A DNA stretch of 9,896 nucleotides from CAZTKP01 sp964614215 (GTDB lineage: Bacteria; UBP6; UBA1177), in the NCBI GenBank assembly GCA_964614215.1, contig CAZTKP010000095.1, forward strand, positions 1-9,896. Reading direction: 5' to 3'. Both the position numbers and the translations under genes were made by a program. The notes under the pieces were generated by a model. The model saw nothing but the letters and a program-made list of their open reading frames with translations, did not search any database and was not told the origin of the DNA. Shown here piece by piece: positions 1-8,112 of the stretch (position 1 is its first letter; every line of letters starts with the position of its first letter).

Positions 1-2
1 CA

Positions 3-2909
3 TCTTCAGATCCACAGTACGAACTTCCGATGAATACTGATTTTGATGCTCATATCTCCACATTTATCAAGAACAGCGCATGGGCCACCACACCTCTTTT
101 TGTTCCACCTACAGTTGGAGACAACGAATTTATCTACAGTTTTAAAACACCGGAAGCATCAATAATCGAAAGCGTCACATACTCGAATGTCGCACTTGGC
201 ACTACAACTCTCGGAGGAGCAGACGATGTTCCTGTAAATTCTGTTTTCAAGATCACTTTCAACGAAGCTATTGACCCGGCAACTGTCAACAGTGATACAG
301 TTAAATTCGAGGATGGAAGAGGAGATGACGGTATTACAGTAGACGGTGACGCAACTTTTGATGTTACGGCGATTGGAACTTTCACATCTGCCGACACAGG
401 AAAGTTCATACATATTCTTTACGGTGATGATGCCGGAATGTACGAGATAGTAACAGTAAATTCAGACACCAGCGTTGAACTTGATACTGCACTCACCACT
501 ACAGCTGCAGAAGTTTCATGGTCAAGAGTTCTTGACGGTTCAGGATTTGATTTCACAGCTTCAGGTGATGCAACATCAGTTACAGTTACACCTGATACAG
601 TCCTTGCCCACCATAGCGATTACAGCGGGAACAACGCAAGTGTGACAGGAACCACAGTAGTGATAAACCCTCTCTATAACAACCTCGAGATCAAAGCAGA
701 GAGAGACCTCGGCAGACTAATCACCATCTCCGGCTCAACAGATTCTGACAACAACATTACAGCCAGGATCACTGCAGTCGATACAGTTGCAAACAGTGTT
801 ACAATCGATAAGACCTTCTCAACTATAGAGAACGGACTTAACTGGTGGATACATGAAGACAAGGATTACTATCAGATCAAAATACTTGGAAGAACAAGAA
901 ACAGTAAGGCCAGCTTCATTAAGAATGCTATCGGAAATCCTGTTCCGGGAATACTTACACTCAAATTCACAACCTCGCCTGAAACTTATGTGAAGTTTAA
1001 TCCCGAAGCTGTTATCAATCCCGGGGAAGGACAGCGCTCAATGGCACTTTTCTCACGTCCTATCGTTCCCCAGTCCGTAACACAGGATACACTTTACTAC
1101 ATGGTTGACGGTGCAAAATACTACACTCTTCCTACTTTCTACTCACATGATCTCAGATATGTGCTGATGACATCGATTCCTTCATATAAAGATGGGAAAC
1201 TGGCCATTAATCTTGTAGCAACCTCTAATATTTACGACTACAGAGGAAACCCTGTCGTTGAAAGACAGACCTATCTCGGACTGTCCGGAGGAGCTCCCGC
1301 AACGAACGCTATTACTCCCGGAGACGGTGCCGTAGTTACTCCTGTTGACGGAGTTGACATCAAAGGAAATCAGAGATTCAGACTCGCATGGCAGGGTGTT
1401 GATGACAAGAGATACTCGATGAATGCAGGTATGGTCAATGACGGAACGTGTGATCTTGTACAGATTCTCGGCACTGGAACCGATGCTTCTATAACAACAG
1501 GCTCTCCTGTGCTTACTGACTCAACTGATCCGTTCATTTTTGATACTGTCGGCAACTATGTTGAGGTTACCGGTGCAACTGATCCTAATGACAACGGAAG
1601 ATTTAAGGTCCTTTTTGCAACCGTCAACACTCTGACCGTTGATCATGAGTTTAATTCCGACAGCACCACAATATCATGGACAGTCGTTAAGAAATACTCC
1701 ATAACAGCAAATTACTTCCCGAACCTTCCGGATAACGGTGATGTCGCAGAGTTCAAGCCTATCGAAGGCGGCAGAGATGCATTCTACATGCCTGCAGGAG
1801 CAACCATAAGGCTTAAAGTCTACTTCTCACTTATCGCCAACCTTTACAACTTCTCAACACTTACCGGAGAAGATATAACCTACTACTACACAGTTGAAAG
1901 CGAAGCTCCGACACTTGATCAGGCTGATATAAAGGCTGTTTCTGAATCACTTGGTCTTGTAACTGCCGAAGGAGCAGCAGATATCGAGCATGATTCAAAG
2001 ATCTATGTCACATTTAACGAGGATATTGATCCTGACTCTGTTTATGCCGACAACTTTAAGCTTACAGACAAGGATTCAGCTGTTGTCAGTTGTGATTACG
2101 AGATCAGAGACAACGTTGTAACGATCACACCTGCCACTGCACTTATGAGCACTCTGAGTGATTACACGCTAACAGTCTCCACAGATGTTAAGGATGTTGC
2201 AGGGAACTTCCTTGCAGCTCCGGTAACAGCCACTTTCGGTGTTGAGACAACTCAGCCGACTGTAACAGGAACCGATCCTATTGATACTGATGCAGCCTGG
2301 AGCGTAAGTGATCCTCTCAGTCTCTCTTTCAGCGAGGCTGTAAGCGAATCTACACTTGCCACAGGCATGGATGTGACTTTCACACTTCCAGGACTTTGCA
2401 ACAGCTCTGAAACAGGTGTTGTAGAAGGATGTATCGCTATCGACAGAAAAGAGACTGGTGTTACGTTCACTCCATACAGCGGCTACTTCGTTGATGAAAC
2501 TGCATTCACTCTCGGCATCTACGACACGATCACTGACCACGCAGGCAACATTCTCTCCAATCCTCAGGATGTCACTTTTGACACGTTACTTGGAGATGAC
2601 GGCCCGGCAACTCCGATCTGCAGCGAACTGCCGACATCAACAAGCGGCTATGTTGAGGTCTACTTCAATGAGGCTCTTGAGCCGACAAGCGTAATAGCCG
2701 GAACGGTAATAGTTTACAATGCTGATACAAGTGAAGAAGTCAGTGGAACTGTTACACTTGAAAACGGAGAGACCTCTATCAGATTCGCACCTGACAGTTC
2801 TTTCACGGTTGGTGATAATTACGGCATAATCATTTCTGCAGATATTACTGATGCTTCAGGTAATCCTATTGGATCCGAATACAGAGCATTCTTCAAGATC
2901 ACACCTTAA
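3..2909 (+). CDS. Large Ig-like (Big_5/SbsA-type) repeat surface protein, 5'-truncated by window edge
   Basis: This is the C-terminal 969 residues of a larger protein. The frame is open to the left edge, and the first ATG (position 30) has no Shine-Dalgarno before it, so it is an internal Met. Residue numbers here count from that Met. Bacterial Ig-like domains are recognised by the pattern 'FNE.(I/L)(D/E)P.(S/T)V' near the start and 'D..GN' near the end. Clear ones lie at about 626-740 (FNEDIDPDSV, DVAGN), 742-853 (FSEAVSEST, DHAGN) and 857-959 (FNEALEPTSV, DASGN). A first one at about 46-217 (FNEAIDPATV) is interrupted by an insert, and more divergent beta-rich domains fill 315-624. Three inserted modules of about 50 residues are listed separately. 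The protein is rich in Thr, Ser, Asp and Val and has few Cys (474, 688, 790, 801, 864). No C-terminal membrane helix, sortase motif or obvious secretion-system sorting domain is seen; it ends in FFKITP. Such proteins are usually exported and sit on the cell surface or in extracellular structures. Partner and ligand are unknown. The family call is confident; the role is inferred. Confidence 0.85.
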   Translation, partial: SSDPQYELPMNTDFDAHISTFIKNSAWATTPLFVPPTVGDNEFIYSFKTPEASIIESVTYSNVALGTTTLGGADDVPVNSVFKITFNEAIDPATVNSDTVKFEDGRGDDGITVDGDATFDVTAIGTFTSADTGKFIHILYGDDAGMYEIVTVNSDTSVELDTALTTTAAEVSWSRVLDGSGFDFTASGDATSVTVTPDTVLAHHSDYSGNNASVTGTTVVINPLYNNLEIKAERDLGRLITISGSTDSDNNITARITAVDTVANSVTIDKTFSTIENGLNWWIHEDKDYYQIKILGRTRNSKASFIKNAIGNPVPGILTLKFTTSPETYVKFNPEAVINPGEGQRSMALFSRPIVPQSVTQDTLYYMVDGAKYYTLPTFYSHDLRYVLMTSIPSYKDGKLAINLVATSNIYDYRGNPVVERQTYLGLSGGAPATNAITPGDGAVVTPVDGVDIKGNQRFRLAWQGVDDKRYSMNAGMVNDGTCDLVQILGTGTDASITTGSPVLTDSTDPFIFDTVGNYVEVTGATDPNDNGRFKVLFATVNTLTVDHEFNSDSTTISWTVVKKYSITANYFPNLPDNGDVAEFKPIEGGRDAFYMPAGATIRLKVYFSLIANLYNFSTLTGEDITYYYTVESEAPTLDQADIKAVSESLGLVTAEGAADIEHDSKIYVTFNEDIDPDSVYADNFKLTDKDSAVVSCDYEIRDNVVTITPATALMSTLSDYTLTVSTDVKDVAGNFLAAPVTATFGVETTQPTVTGTDPIDTDAAWSVSDPLSLSFSEAVSESTLATGMDVTFTLPGLCNSSETGVVEGCIAIDRKETGVTFTPYSGYFVDETAFTLGIYDTITDHAGNILSNPQDVTFDTLLGDDGPATPICSELPTSTSGYVEVYFNEALEPTSVIAGTVIVYNADTSEEVSGTVTLENGETSIRFAPDSSFTVGDNYGIIISADITDASGNPIGSEYRAFFKITP
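375..533 (+). repeat. Inserted beta-module, copy 1 (protein-level repeat)
   Basis: Residues about 116-168 of the Ig-like protein. The pattern is 'F.....GKFI.I' , a short acidic/Gly turn, 'YEIVTVNSDTSVELD' and 'T..EVSW'. It interrupts the first Ig-like domain between the strand around DATFDVTAIG and the later strand TSVTVTPDT. It aligns by eye with copies 2 and 3. The DNA copies are diverged, so this is an old duplication rather than a recent tandem repeat. Confidence 0.55.
702..854 (+). repeat. Inserted beta-module, copy 2 (protein-level repeat)
   Basis: Residues about 225-275 of the Ig-like protein. The order is 'DLGRLITISGSTD', then 'NNITARITAVDTVANSVTID', then 'F......LNWWI'. It shares with the other copies the 'G..(I/V).(I/V).G.TD..(D/N)N' turn, the 'V.T...(V/L).(V/L/I)D' hairpin and the terminal Trp strand. 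Confidence 0.55.
1524..1688 (+). repeat. Inserted beta-module, copy 3 (protein-level repeat)
   Basis: Residues about 499-553 of the Ig-like protein. This is the clearest copy: 'VGNYVEVTGATDPNDNGRF', 'VNTLTVDHEF' and 'TTISWTVV'. The 'G.TD.NDNG.F.V' turn resembles short beta-hairpin modules that occur in phage tail and other structural proteins; that resemblance is from memory and is not a family assignment. Confidence 0.55.
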
Positions 2910-2919
2910 ATAAAAAAAA

Positions 2920-2945
2920 GCTCCCCGATCTTCCGGTCGGGGAGC
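2920..2945. terminator. Bidirectional intrinsic terminator between convergent genes
   Basis: The arms GCTCCCCGA and TCGGGGAGC are perfect inverted complements (9 bp). They extend inward by a G-T wobble and a C-G pair to a TTCC tetraloop, giving an 11-bp GC-rich stem. On the minus strand the stem is followed by a run of seven or more T (complement of the A-run at 2910-2919), an excellent intrinsic terminator for rocD. On the plus strand it lies 10 bp after the stop of the Ig-like gene and is followed only by AGTATTTTC, so it should work less well in that direction, although the A-run before the stem suits a bidirectional element. Confidence 0.9.
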
Positions 2946-2974
2946 AGTATTTTCAGAAATATTAATTCAGAAAA

Positions 2975-4192
2975 CTACTTAAGAACGTCCTCAATAATAT
3001 CAAGAGCCCAGTCGAGTTCCTCTTTTGTGATCGTCAAAGGAGGAGCGAATCTGATTATCCAGTCGTGAGTTTCTTTTGCAAGAACGCCTTTTTCTTTAAG
3101 TGCTGTTGTGTAGATCCTTGCCTTTCCTGCTTCCTTTTTAAGAACAACAGCATTGAGAAGTCCCTTTCCTCTGATAGTTTCAACTTTAGGACTGTTCATT
3201 GCAACAAGTCTTTCCCTGAAATATTTTCCAAGATTTTCTGACTGCTCGGCAAGATTTTCGTCTTCAAGAACATCAAGAGCCGCAATAGCTACAGCACAGC
3301 CGAGAGGATTTCCACCGAAAGTCGATCCGTGTGATCCCGGAGTGAAAACGCCCATAATGTCTTTATTTGCAGCAACGCCTGAAACTGGGAAAACACCGCC
3401 GCCGAGAGCCTTACCCATGATGATAACATCAGGTTCTATACCTTCGTGCATAAACGCAAAGCTCTTTCCTGTTCTGCAGAAACCTGTCTGAACTTCGTCG
3501 CATGCAAGAAGCATGTTGTTCTGTTCGCAGATCTCTTTCAGACCTTTAAGGTATCCGTCATGAGGAACGACAACACCTGCTTCACCCTGAATAGGCTCAA
3601 CAAGGATTCCGGCTGTATTTTCTGTAACAGCAGCCTTAACAGCATCAAGATCGTTATAGTCAACAACTTTAAAACCGGGAGTAAAAGGTCCGTAATTGTT
3701 GTAAGCATCCGGATCTGTTGAAAAAGAAACGATCGTTGTCGTTCTTCCGTGGAAGTTCTCTTTCATAACGATGATCTCAGCCTTATCTTTTGCTATACCT
3801 TTTTTCTCGTATCCCCAGCGTCTCATCATCTTAATAGCAGTTTCAACAGCTTCAGCTCCTGTATTCATCGGAAGAACCATGTCCTTACCTGTGAACTTCG
3901 CAAGCTTTTCAGCGAATTCAGGCCATCTGTCGTTGAAGAAAGCTCTACTTGTAAGAGTCAGAACATCAGCCTGCTCTTTAAGTGCGTTAATAATTCTCGG
4001 ATGCCTGTGGCCCTGATTAACTGCACTGTAAGCACTCAGACAGTCCATGTACTTTTTGCCTTCCGGATCCCATACCCATACACCTTCAGCCTTTGAAATA
4101 ACTACTTCAAGAGGATGATAGTTGTGAGCTCCGTAAACATGTTCCTTTTCCATAAGCTCCTTGCTGGAGAGAATTCTTTTTTCACTCGACAT
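2975..4192 (-). CDS. rocD: Ornithine aminotransferase (ornithine-oxo-acid transaminase)
   Basis: A cytosolic PLP enzyme that moves the delta-amino group of L-ornithine to 2-oxoglutarate, giving glutamate-5-semialdehyde (in equilibrium with pyrroline-5-carboxylate) and glutamate. It links arginine/ornithine to proline and glutamate metabolism. At 405 residues it has full length for the class-III aminotransferase fold. Diagnostic motifs are YGAHNYHPL (residues 20-28), SAYSAVNQGHRHP (53-65), the PLP-binding Asp in CDEVQTG (D232) and the Schiff-base lysine in MGKALGGG (K261). Tyr25, Tyr55 and Arg150 (FHGRT) match positions used for ornithine recognition in OAT, which favours OAT over acetylornithine or GABA aminotransferase. 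The ATG at 4192 has a strong Shine-Dalgarno (AAGGAGA, 5 nt upstream of the start). The stop is TAG. It lies 95 bp after the TPR gene on the same strand, ends before the terminator at 2920-2945, and has no arginine or proline pathway genes beside it, so it is probably transcribed on its own. Confidence 0.95.
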   Translation of the reverse strand: MSSEKRILSSKELMEKEHVYGAHNYHPLEVVISKAEGVWVWDPEGKKYMDCLSAYSAVNQGHRHPRIINALKEQADVLTLTSRAFFNDRWPEFAEKLAKFTGKDMVLPMNTGAEAVETAIKMMRRWGYEKKGIAKDKAEIIVMKENFHGRTTTIVSFSTDPDAYNNYGPFTPGFKVVDYNDLDAVKAAVTENTAGILVEPIQGEAGVVVPHDGYLKGLKEICEQNNMLLACDEVQTGFCRTGKSFAFMHEGIEPDVIIMGKALGGGVFPVSGVAANKDIMGVFTPGSHGSTFGGNPLGCAVAIAALDVLEDENLAEQSENLGKYFRERLVAMNSPKVETIRGKGLLNAVVLKKEAGKARIYTTALKEKGVLAKETHDWIIRFAPPLTITKEELDWALDIIEDVLK

Positions 4193-4240
4193 ACAAATCT
4201 CCTTTTTGATGAATAGAATAATAAACAGAAAACAACGGAT

Positions 4241-4268
4241 TCTATACAGGTTAGTTTTTATTTATCAA
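4241..4268 (-). promoter_or_regulatory. Candidate sigma70-type promoter for rocD
   Basis: In the 95-bp gap before rocD, reading the minus strand, TTGATA (4263-4268, one mismatch to TTGACA) is followed after 16 bp by TATAGA (4241-4246, within TATAGAAT). This leaves a leader of about 40 nt before the ATG. The rest of the gap (4193-4287) is AT-rich. I see no hairpin terminator after the TPR gene and no palindromic operator of CRP/FNR or DtxR type, so read-through from the upstream operon also remains possible. Confidence 0.45.
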
Positions 4269-4287
4269 GGAAAATATTAAGATACAG

Positions 4288-7200
4288 TTACTTGACGTTC
4301 TCCAGCTTATTAAAAGCCTTGAAAGCCTTTTCATAGTAACGATTTCCTTTGGGAACTATTTTCATGACTTCCTGAAACTTCTGTTTTGCGGCTGCAGGGT
4401 TCTCTTTTCTCAAAGCTCTTCCTTCCACATACAGCTCTTTAGCCCTTTCAAGTATAGCCTCGACATCGGCCTGGTCCATACCCTGGAAACCGTCTGTCCT
4501 TAAAGCAGCCTTTGCGGCCTCACCTGCAGGCATACTCTTTCTGAGGAAAAAGATCTCATCCTCGATCATTTTCTTTTCATAAGGATCGTTTACATGTTTG
4601 AGATATCTTTTGAAATAGGACAGAGATTTTGACCAGTTTTTTCTTTCTTTATAGATATATCCAAGCTGTCTCAGTGCAAGGGTATCTGAACTGTCTGCTG
4701 CAAGAGCTTCCTTATAGAACTTTACCGCCATGTTTAAATTACCGGCTTCGTAGTAAATTCTCGCCAGATGTCTGCTTGCCAGCTTATTGCCGGACCTCTG
4801 AGCCCTCTTGAAGTATGAAAGAGCCTTCTTCGGTCTGTTAAGCTGAAGATAGCTCTCACCGATCTCAAGATACGCTTCCTTGCGGAGCCTTTTGCTTTTG
4901 ACTTTCTGGAAATATTTTAATGCGTTCCTGTAATCATCAATATTTTTATAGACGATGCCTTTCATCAGCATAAGTTCCTGATTATCACTATCTATCTTCT
5001 CCGCAGCCTCGATCTTTTCTATAGCACCCTTAAAATCACCTTTTTTAGAAAGTATCCTTGCATACATTGTGTAGTTATCGAAATTTTTCATATCAAGAAC
5101 TACAGCGGTATCTATATCCTTTTCGGCATTATCATATTTGCCCATCGCATAGTAGACCTTGGCTTTCATGTAAAAGATATAGGAACTCTGGCTATTAAGT
5201 TCAAGGGCTTTGTCAACATTGTTGATAGCCTCCTTGTACTTTTTCAGGTTATAGAACGCATTGGCAAGAGACAGATAGCTTTTGAACATGTTCTTTTCCT
5301 GATAGTCACCCGACTCAAGAAGTTTAATGACATCCTTCCATCTTTTCTCTTTCTCGAGACTTTCAGCATAAGCCTGAAGATATTCATACTTTCTCTGATC
5401 TGCAAAATAGGCTCTCTGAAGATTTTTAGTAGCTCTGGAGAACTTCTGCTGATCAAAAAGGAATTTACCGTAATAAAAGTAAACCCTTTCATCTCCGATA
5501 GTATTTCTCTCAATAGCTTTCTCATAGAATCTTCTAGCCTTATCATATTCGCCATCCTCATGGAGGATAACAGCCTTTATCAGGTTATAGGCGTACCCGT
5601 CCTTACCAAGTTTACCTACTATCGCAGCAAGTTCGTTGACCTCCTGCATCTTTTCAAAATCTATCAGAATGACCATTTTGGCAAGATAAGGTTCAATAAG
5701 CGCAGGATCTGCTTTTATCGCAAGATTATAAAATTCCAGAGATTTCGCCTTATCTCCGATAATATCATAGATCCTTCCGAGTCTGATAAGAGACTCTGCA
5801 TCCTTCACCGATTGAATATCTATTTTTGCAAGCTCAAGATAAACTCTCTGCTTCTGACCGAGCTGGATGAATATTTCCGTCTTTCCAAGAACAGCAGAAG
5901 GATGCTTAGGATCGATCTTCAGTGCTTTTTCATAGTACTGCATCGCTTTTGACGAATTAGACGTCTTGACATAGAAATCACCGATCTTTACAAGAGCTTC
6001 AATGTCAGTTTTATTTATCTCAACAGCTTTTTCATAGTATTTTATCGCCTCCTCAAGTTCACCTTTCCGATAGGCGATATTTGCTATCATCTGATAGTAG
6101 TCAGCCTTCTGAAAATCCTCTGCACTTGAAATTACAGATGCTGAAACACTCTTCAAAAACAATTCCGCCTCTGCAAGCTTATCTTTAGTGTTCATAAAAA
6201 TATTAGCTTTAAGCAGATGCGCTTTAAGATAATTCTTATTTTCATCAATTATCCTGTTAAGAAAAGCTGTGGCAGACTGTGCATCTCCGTTCTTATATTT
6301 CATTTCAGCCAGAGAGAACATGATCTTTGCACTTTTTCCCTGACTGTTGATGAAACCGTGATTGAAGAACTCCTCTGCTTTCTTCAGGTCTTTTTTACCG
6401 ACAGCACACCGTCCGAGAATATAGAATATCTCAGGATCGTTACTCTTGACAAATTCTTCAACAAGAACAATAGCTTCACTAAAGTTTCTATTGATTATAA
6501 GATTAAGCGCCTTTGCCTTAATAAGGTCAATGTTTGACGGAGCATTCTGAAGAGCTTTGTCAATCTTTTCCTCTGTTGTCTTTACAGTTTCGATCCTCTT
6601 ATTGTAAGAGAGTATGAGGTTGAACTTAACCTGACCATCGAGTCCGACAGCTGTAGGAGCAGAATCATCTTCTTTGATATACTGTTTCAGAATACCGATA
6701 CTTTTAATATATTCGTCAGGGATATCTTTATTTAAAGATTCCCTTACATCCGCGAGAGTTCCTGTATTAACGGCAATGGACTCGCTAATATTGTCAAGGA
6801 TATCGCCCTGATCTGTCTGAACATAGTTTACATAGTAATAATAACCGCCTCCGAGCAGACCTATCACTATAAAAGTCGAAAGAACCAGAACCAGATAGAA
6901 TCCGAAAGCTCCGTCTCTTTTCTTCTTCTTTCTTATATTTTTACCCTTTCCTGTTTTTTCGTCTTCGACATCCGAGAGATCTTCCGGAATAAAGACGTGA
7001 TCAACTGATTCGCCCGACTGTCCTCCATGTTTGGGATTTATGGCCGTTCCTTCAAATTCTCCGACAGCATCCTTGAAAATTCCTGTATCCGAGATTCCTG
7101 TCTCAGAGTAAGACTGGTCATCTTCCGGCTCCAGTGTTTTAAAAAGATCATCATCCCCCTCAAGAGAAAAATCATACCCGGAATCCATAGAAAGAGAGCT

Positions 7201-8097
7201 GCCGCTCTTAGGTTCTTCATCGTTCCATGTCAAACCGTCATCACTGATATCATCATCCGGAGATATAACCCCGTTCTCCATCAGTGATTCAATTTCAGAT
7301 TCTTCATAAGGTCCCAGAACTTCTCCGGTATCTTTCTTTCTAAAATATACTCCGCCAGCTTTTTCCGCCGGTTCAGCCTTGTTAAAAAGATCATCCAGGA
7401 ATGCATCCGGCTTTTCAGCAGGTTTTTCTCCTGAATCCGACCTGATCTCATCAGAAATAAGATCATCTTTATTGTCAGCAGTTAACGGATTGTCTTTGAA
7501 AAGACTGACCTGGTCATCGTCCTGCGAAAAATCATCATCGTCATCACCGAAAAGATCACTAGCTTCGTTTCTTTCAATATTTTCTACAGGGCTGTCATCG
7601 AAAAGGTCATCCGACTCATACCTGTCATTAGAAAGATCCATTTTGGGTGAATCATCAGGATCAGACTCCTGTATCTTTTCCTCGGGTGGAGGGGCCTCTT
7701 CTGCAGAGTCACCGCTACCTATTTTGAAATTCACTGTATTTTCTTCACCATCATCATCATTCTCCAGTGGATCATAATCGGAAGACTCTTTCTGCCCCGG
7801 ATCTTCAACCGGACTATCATCATCTGCAAACAGATCCTCATCAGGATCAGAACCTTCGTCCATCAGCTCATTATCGTTGGGCAGGTTTTCCTTAACAGCC
7901 TGTTCTGACTGAACATTCATCTGAGAATGGATCTTACCTACGATATCATCTTCTTCCGGTTCTTCCGGTTCTTCAGCCTTCTTTTTCACCCTGTACTGAT
8001 TGTTACATACAGAACATTTAACCAACAGGCCTTTGGCTGAAATCTTCGAATCATCAATGTTGTACGCTGTGTTACAATGAGGGCATTTAATTTTCAT
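4288..8097 (-). CDS. MJ0042 zinc-ribbon / GYF-like / single-TM / multi-TPR membrane protein
   Basis: A 1269-residue protein with five regions. (1) Residues 1-38: MJ0042-type zinc ribbon with C5-P-H-C8 and C28-S-V-C31. (2) About 41-380: very acidic, probably disordered, with the motif D-L-F repeated near 88-90, 164-166, 181-183, 236-238 and 317-319. (3) About 248-296, inside this region: a GYF-like domain (VYFRKKDTGE, LGPYEESEIESL, terminal W291). (4) A basic stretch (KGKNIRKKKKR, 384-394) followed by one membrane helix at about 399-425. (5) About 518-1170: roughly 19 TPR-like repeats of 34 residues, the best being 664-697 and 698-731 (AMQYYEKALKIDP). A tail at 1205-1269 follows. By the positive-inside rule the N-terminal half is cytoplasmic and the TPR array is periplasmic or outside. 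It probably acts as a scaffold connecting cytoplasmic signals to an envelope complex; the partners are unknown. The start is supported by AAAAGG 7-8 nt upstream and by the ribbon beginning at residue 3. It follows the Crp-like gene by 15 bp, which suggests co-transcription. Confidence 0.85.
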   Translation of the reverse strand: MKIKCPHCNTAYNIDDSKISAKGLLVKCSVCNNQYRVKKKAEEPEEPEEDDIVGKIHSQMNVQSEQAVKENLPNDNELMDEGSDPDEDLFADDDSPVEDPGQKESSDYDPLENDDDGEENTVNFKIGSGDSAEEAPPPEEKIQESDPDDSPKMDLSNDRYESDDLFDDSPVENIERNEASDLFGDDDDDFSQDDDQVSLFKDNPLTADNKDDLISDEIRSDSGEKPAEKPDAFLDDLFNKAEPAEKAGGVYFRKKDTGEVLGPYEESEIESLMENGVISPDDDISDDGLTWNDEEPKSGSSLSMDSGYDFSLEGDDDLFKTLEPEDDQSYSETGISDTGIFKDAVGEFEGTAINPKHGGQSGESVDHVFIPEDLSDVEDEKTGKGKNIRKKKKRDGAFGFYLVLVLSTFIVIGLLGGGYYYYVNYVQTDQGDILDNISESIAVNTGTLADVRESLNKDIPDEYIKSIGILKQYIKEDDSAPTAVGLDGQVKFNLILSYNKRIETVKTTEEKIDKALQNAPSNIDLIKAKALNLIINRNFSEAIVLVEEFVKSNDPEIFYILGRCAVGKKDLKKAEEFFNHGFINSQGKSAKIMFSLAEMKYKNGDAQSATAFLNRIIDENKNYLKAHLLKANIFMNTKDKLAEAELFLKSVSASVISSAEDFQKADYYQMIANIAYRKGELEEAIKYYEKAVEINKTDIEALVKIGDFYVKTSNSSKAMQYYEKALKIDPKHPSAVLGKTEIFIQLGQKQRVYLELAKIDIQSVKDAESLIRLGRIYDIIGDKAKSLEFYNLAIKADPALIEPYLAKMVILIDFEKMQEVNELAAIVGKLGKDGYAYNLIKAVILHEDGEYDKARRFYEKAIERNTIGDERVYFYYGKFLFDQQKFSRATKNLQRAYFADQRKYEYLQAYAESLEKEKRWKDVIKLLESGDYQEKNMFKSYLSLANAFYNLKKYKEAINNVDKALELNSQSSYIFYMKAKVYYAMGKYDNAEKDIDTAVVLDMKNFDNYTMYARILSKKGDFKGAIEKIEAAEKIDSDNQELMLMKGIVYKNIDDYRNALKYFQKVKSKRLRKEAYLEIGESYLQLNRPKKALSYFKRAQRSGNKLASRHLARIYYEAGNLNMAVKFYKEALAADSSDTLALRQLGYIYKERKNWSKSLSYFKRYLKHVNDPYEKKMIEDEIFFLRKSMPAGEAAKAALRTDGFQGMDQADVEAILERAKELYVEGRALRKENPAAAKQKFQEVMKIVPKGNRYYEKAFKAFNKLENVK
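7117..7839 (-). repeat. Repeated acidic D-L-F motif segment (protein-level repeat)
   Basis: Within the acidic linker of the TPR protein, five copies share a D-L-F core flanked by Asp: DEDLFADDDSPVED (residues 87-100), SDDLFDDSPVENIE (162-175), SDLFGDDDDDF (180-190), LDDLFNKAEP (234-243) and DDDLFKTLEPEDD (315-327). The first two also share D-D-S-P-V-E. The even spread and shared core suggest repeated short binding motifs in a disordered chain rather than random acidic sequence. Confidence 0.6.
7951..7977 (-). repeat. 9-bp tandem repeat in coding sequence
   Basis: TTCTTCCGG occurs twice in tandem (7951-7959 and 7960-7968), followed by an imperfect third unit, TTCTTCAGC. It encodes Glu-Glu-Pro repeats (residues 41-49) just after the zinc ribbon of the TPR protein. 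Being 9 bp long, a change in copy number would keep the frame and alter only the linker length. Confidence 0.6.
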
Positions 8098-8112
8098 TTC
8101 TCGACCTTTTAT

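Noticed and set aside
30..32. ATG at 30 as the start of the Ig-like gene
   Set aside because: The frame is open upstream to the window edge, no Shine-Dalgarno precedes it, and the encoded start has no signal peptide, so the gene begins outside the window.
5244..5561. Second minus-strand open frame of 105 codons inside the TPR gene
   Set aside because: It is an alternate-frame shadow of the TPR coding sequence, which is continuous and clearly real here.
7498..7512. Q-V-S-L-F (residues 196-200 of the TPR protein) resembling a beta-clamp-binding pentapeptide
   Set aside because: The match is to a very short loose motif in low-complexity acidic sequence, and nothing in the protein or its neighbours points to DNA replication or repair.
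7379..7777. Plus-strand serine-rich open frame of 132 codons
   Set aside because: It is the antisense of the acidic linker of the TPR protein; Asp/Glu codons read in reverse give Ser/Phe-rich sequence. It has no ribosome binding site and no recognisable domain.
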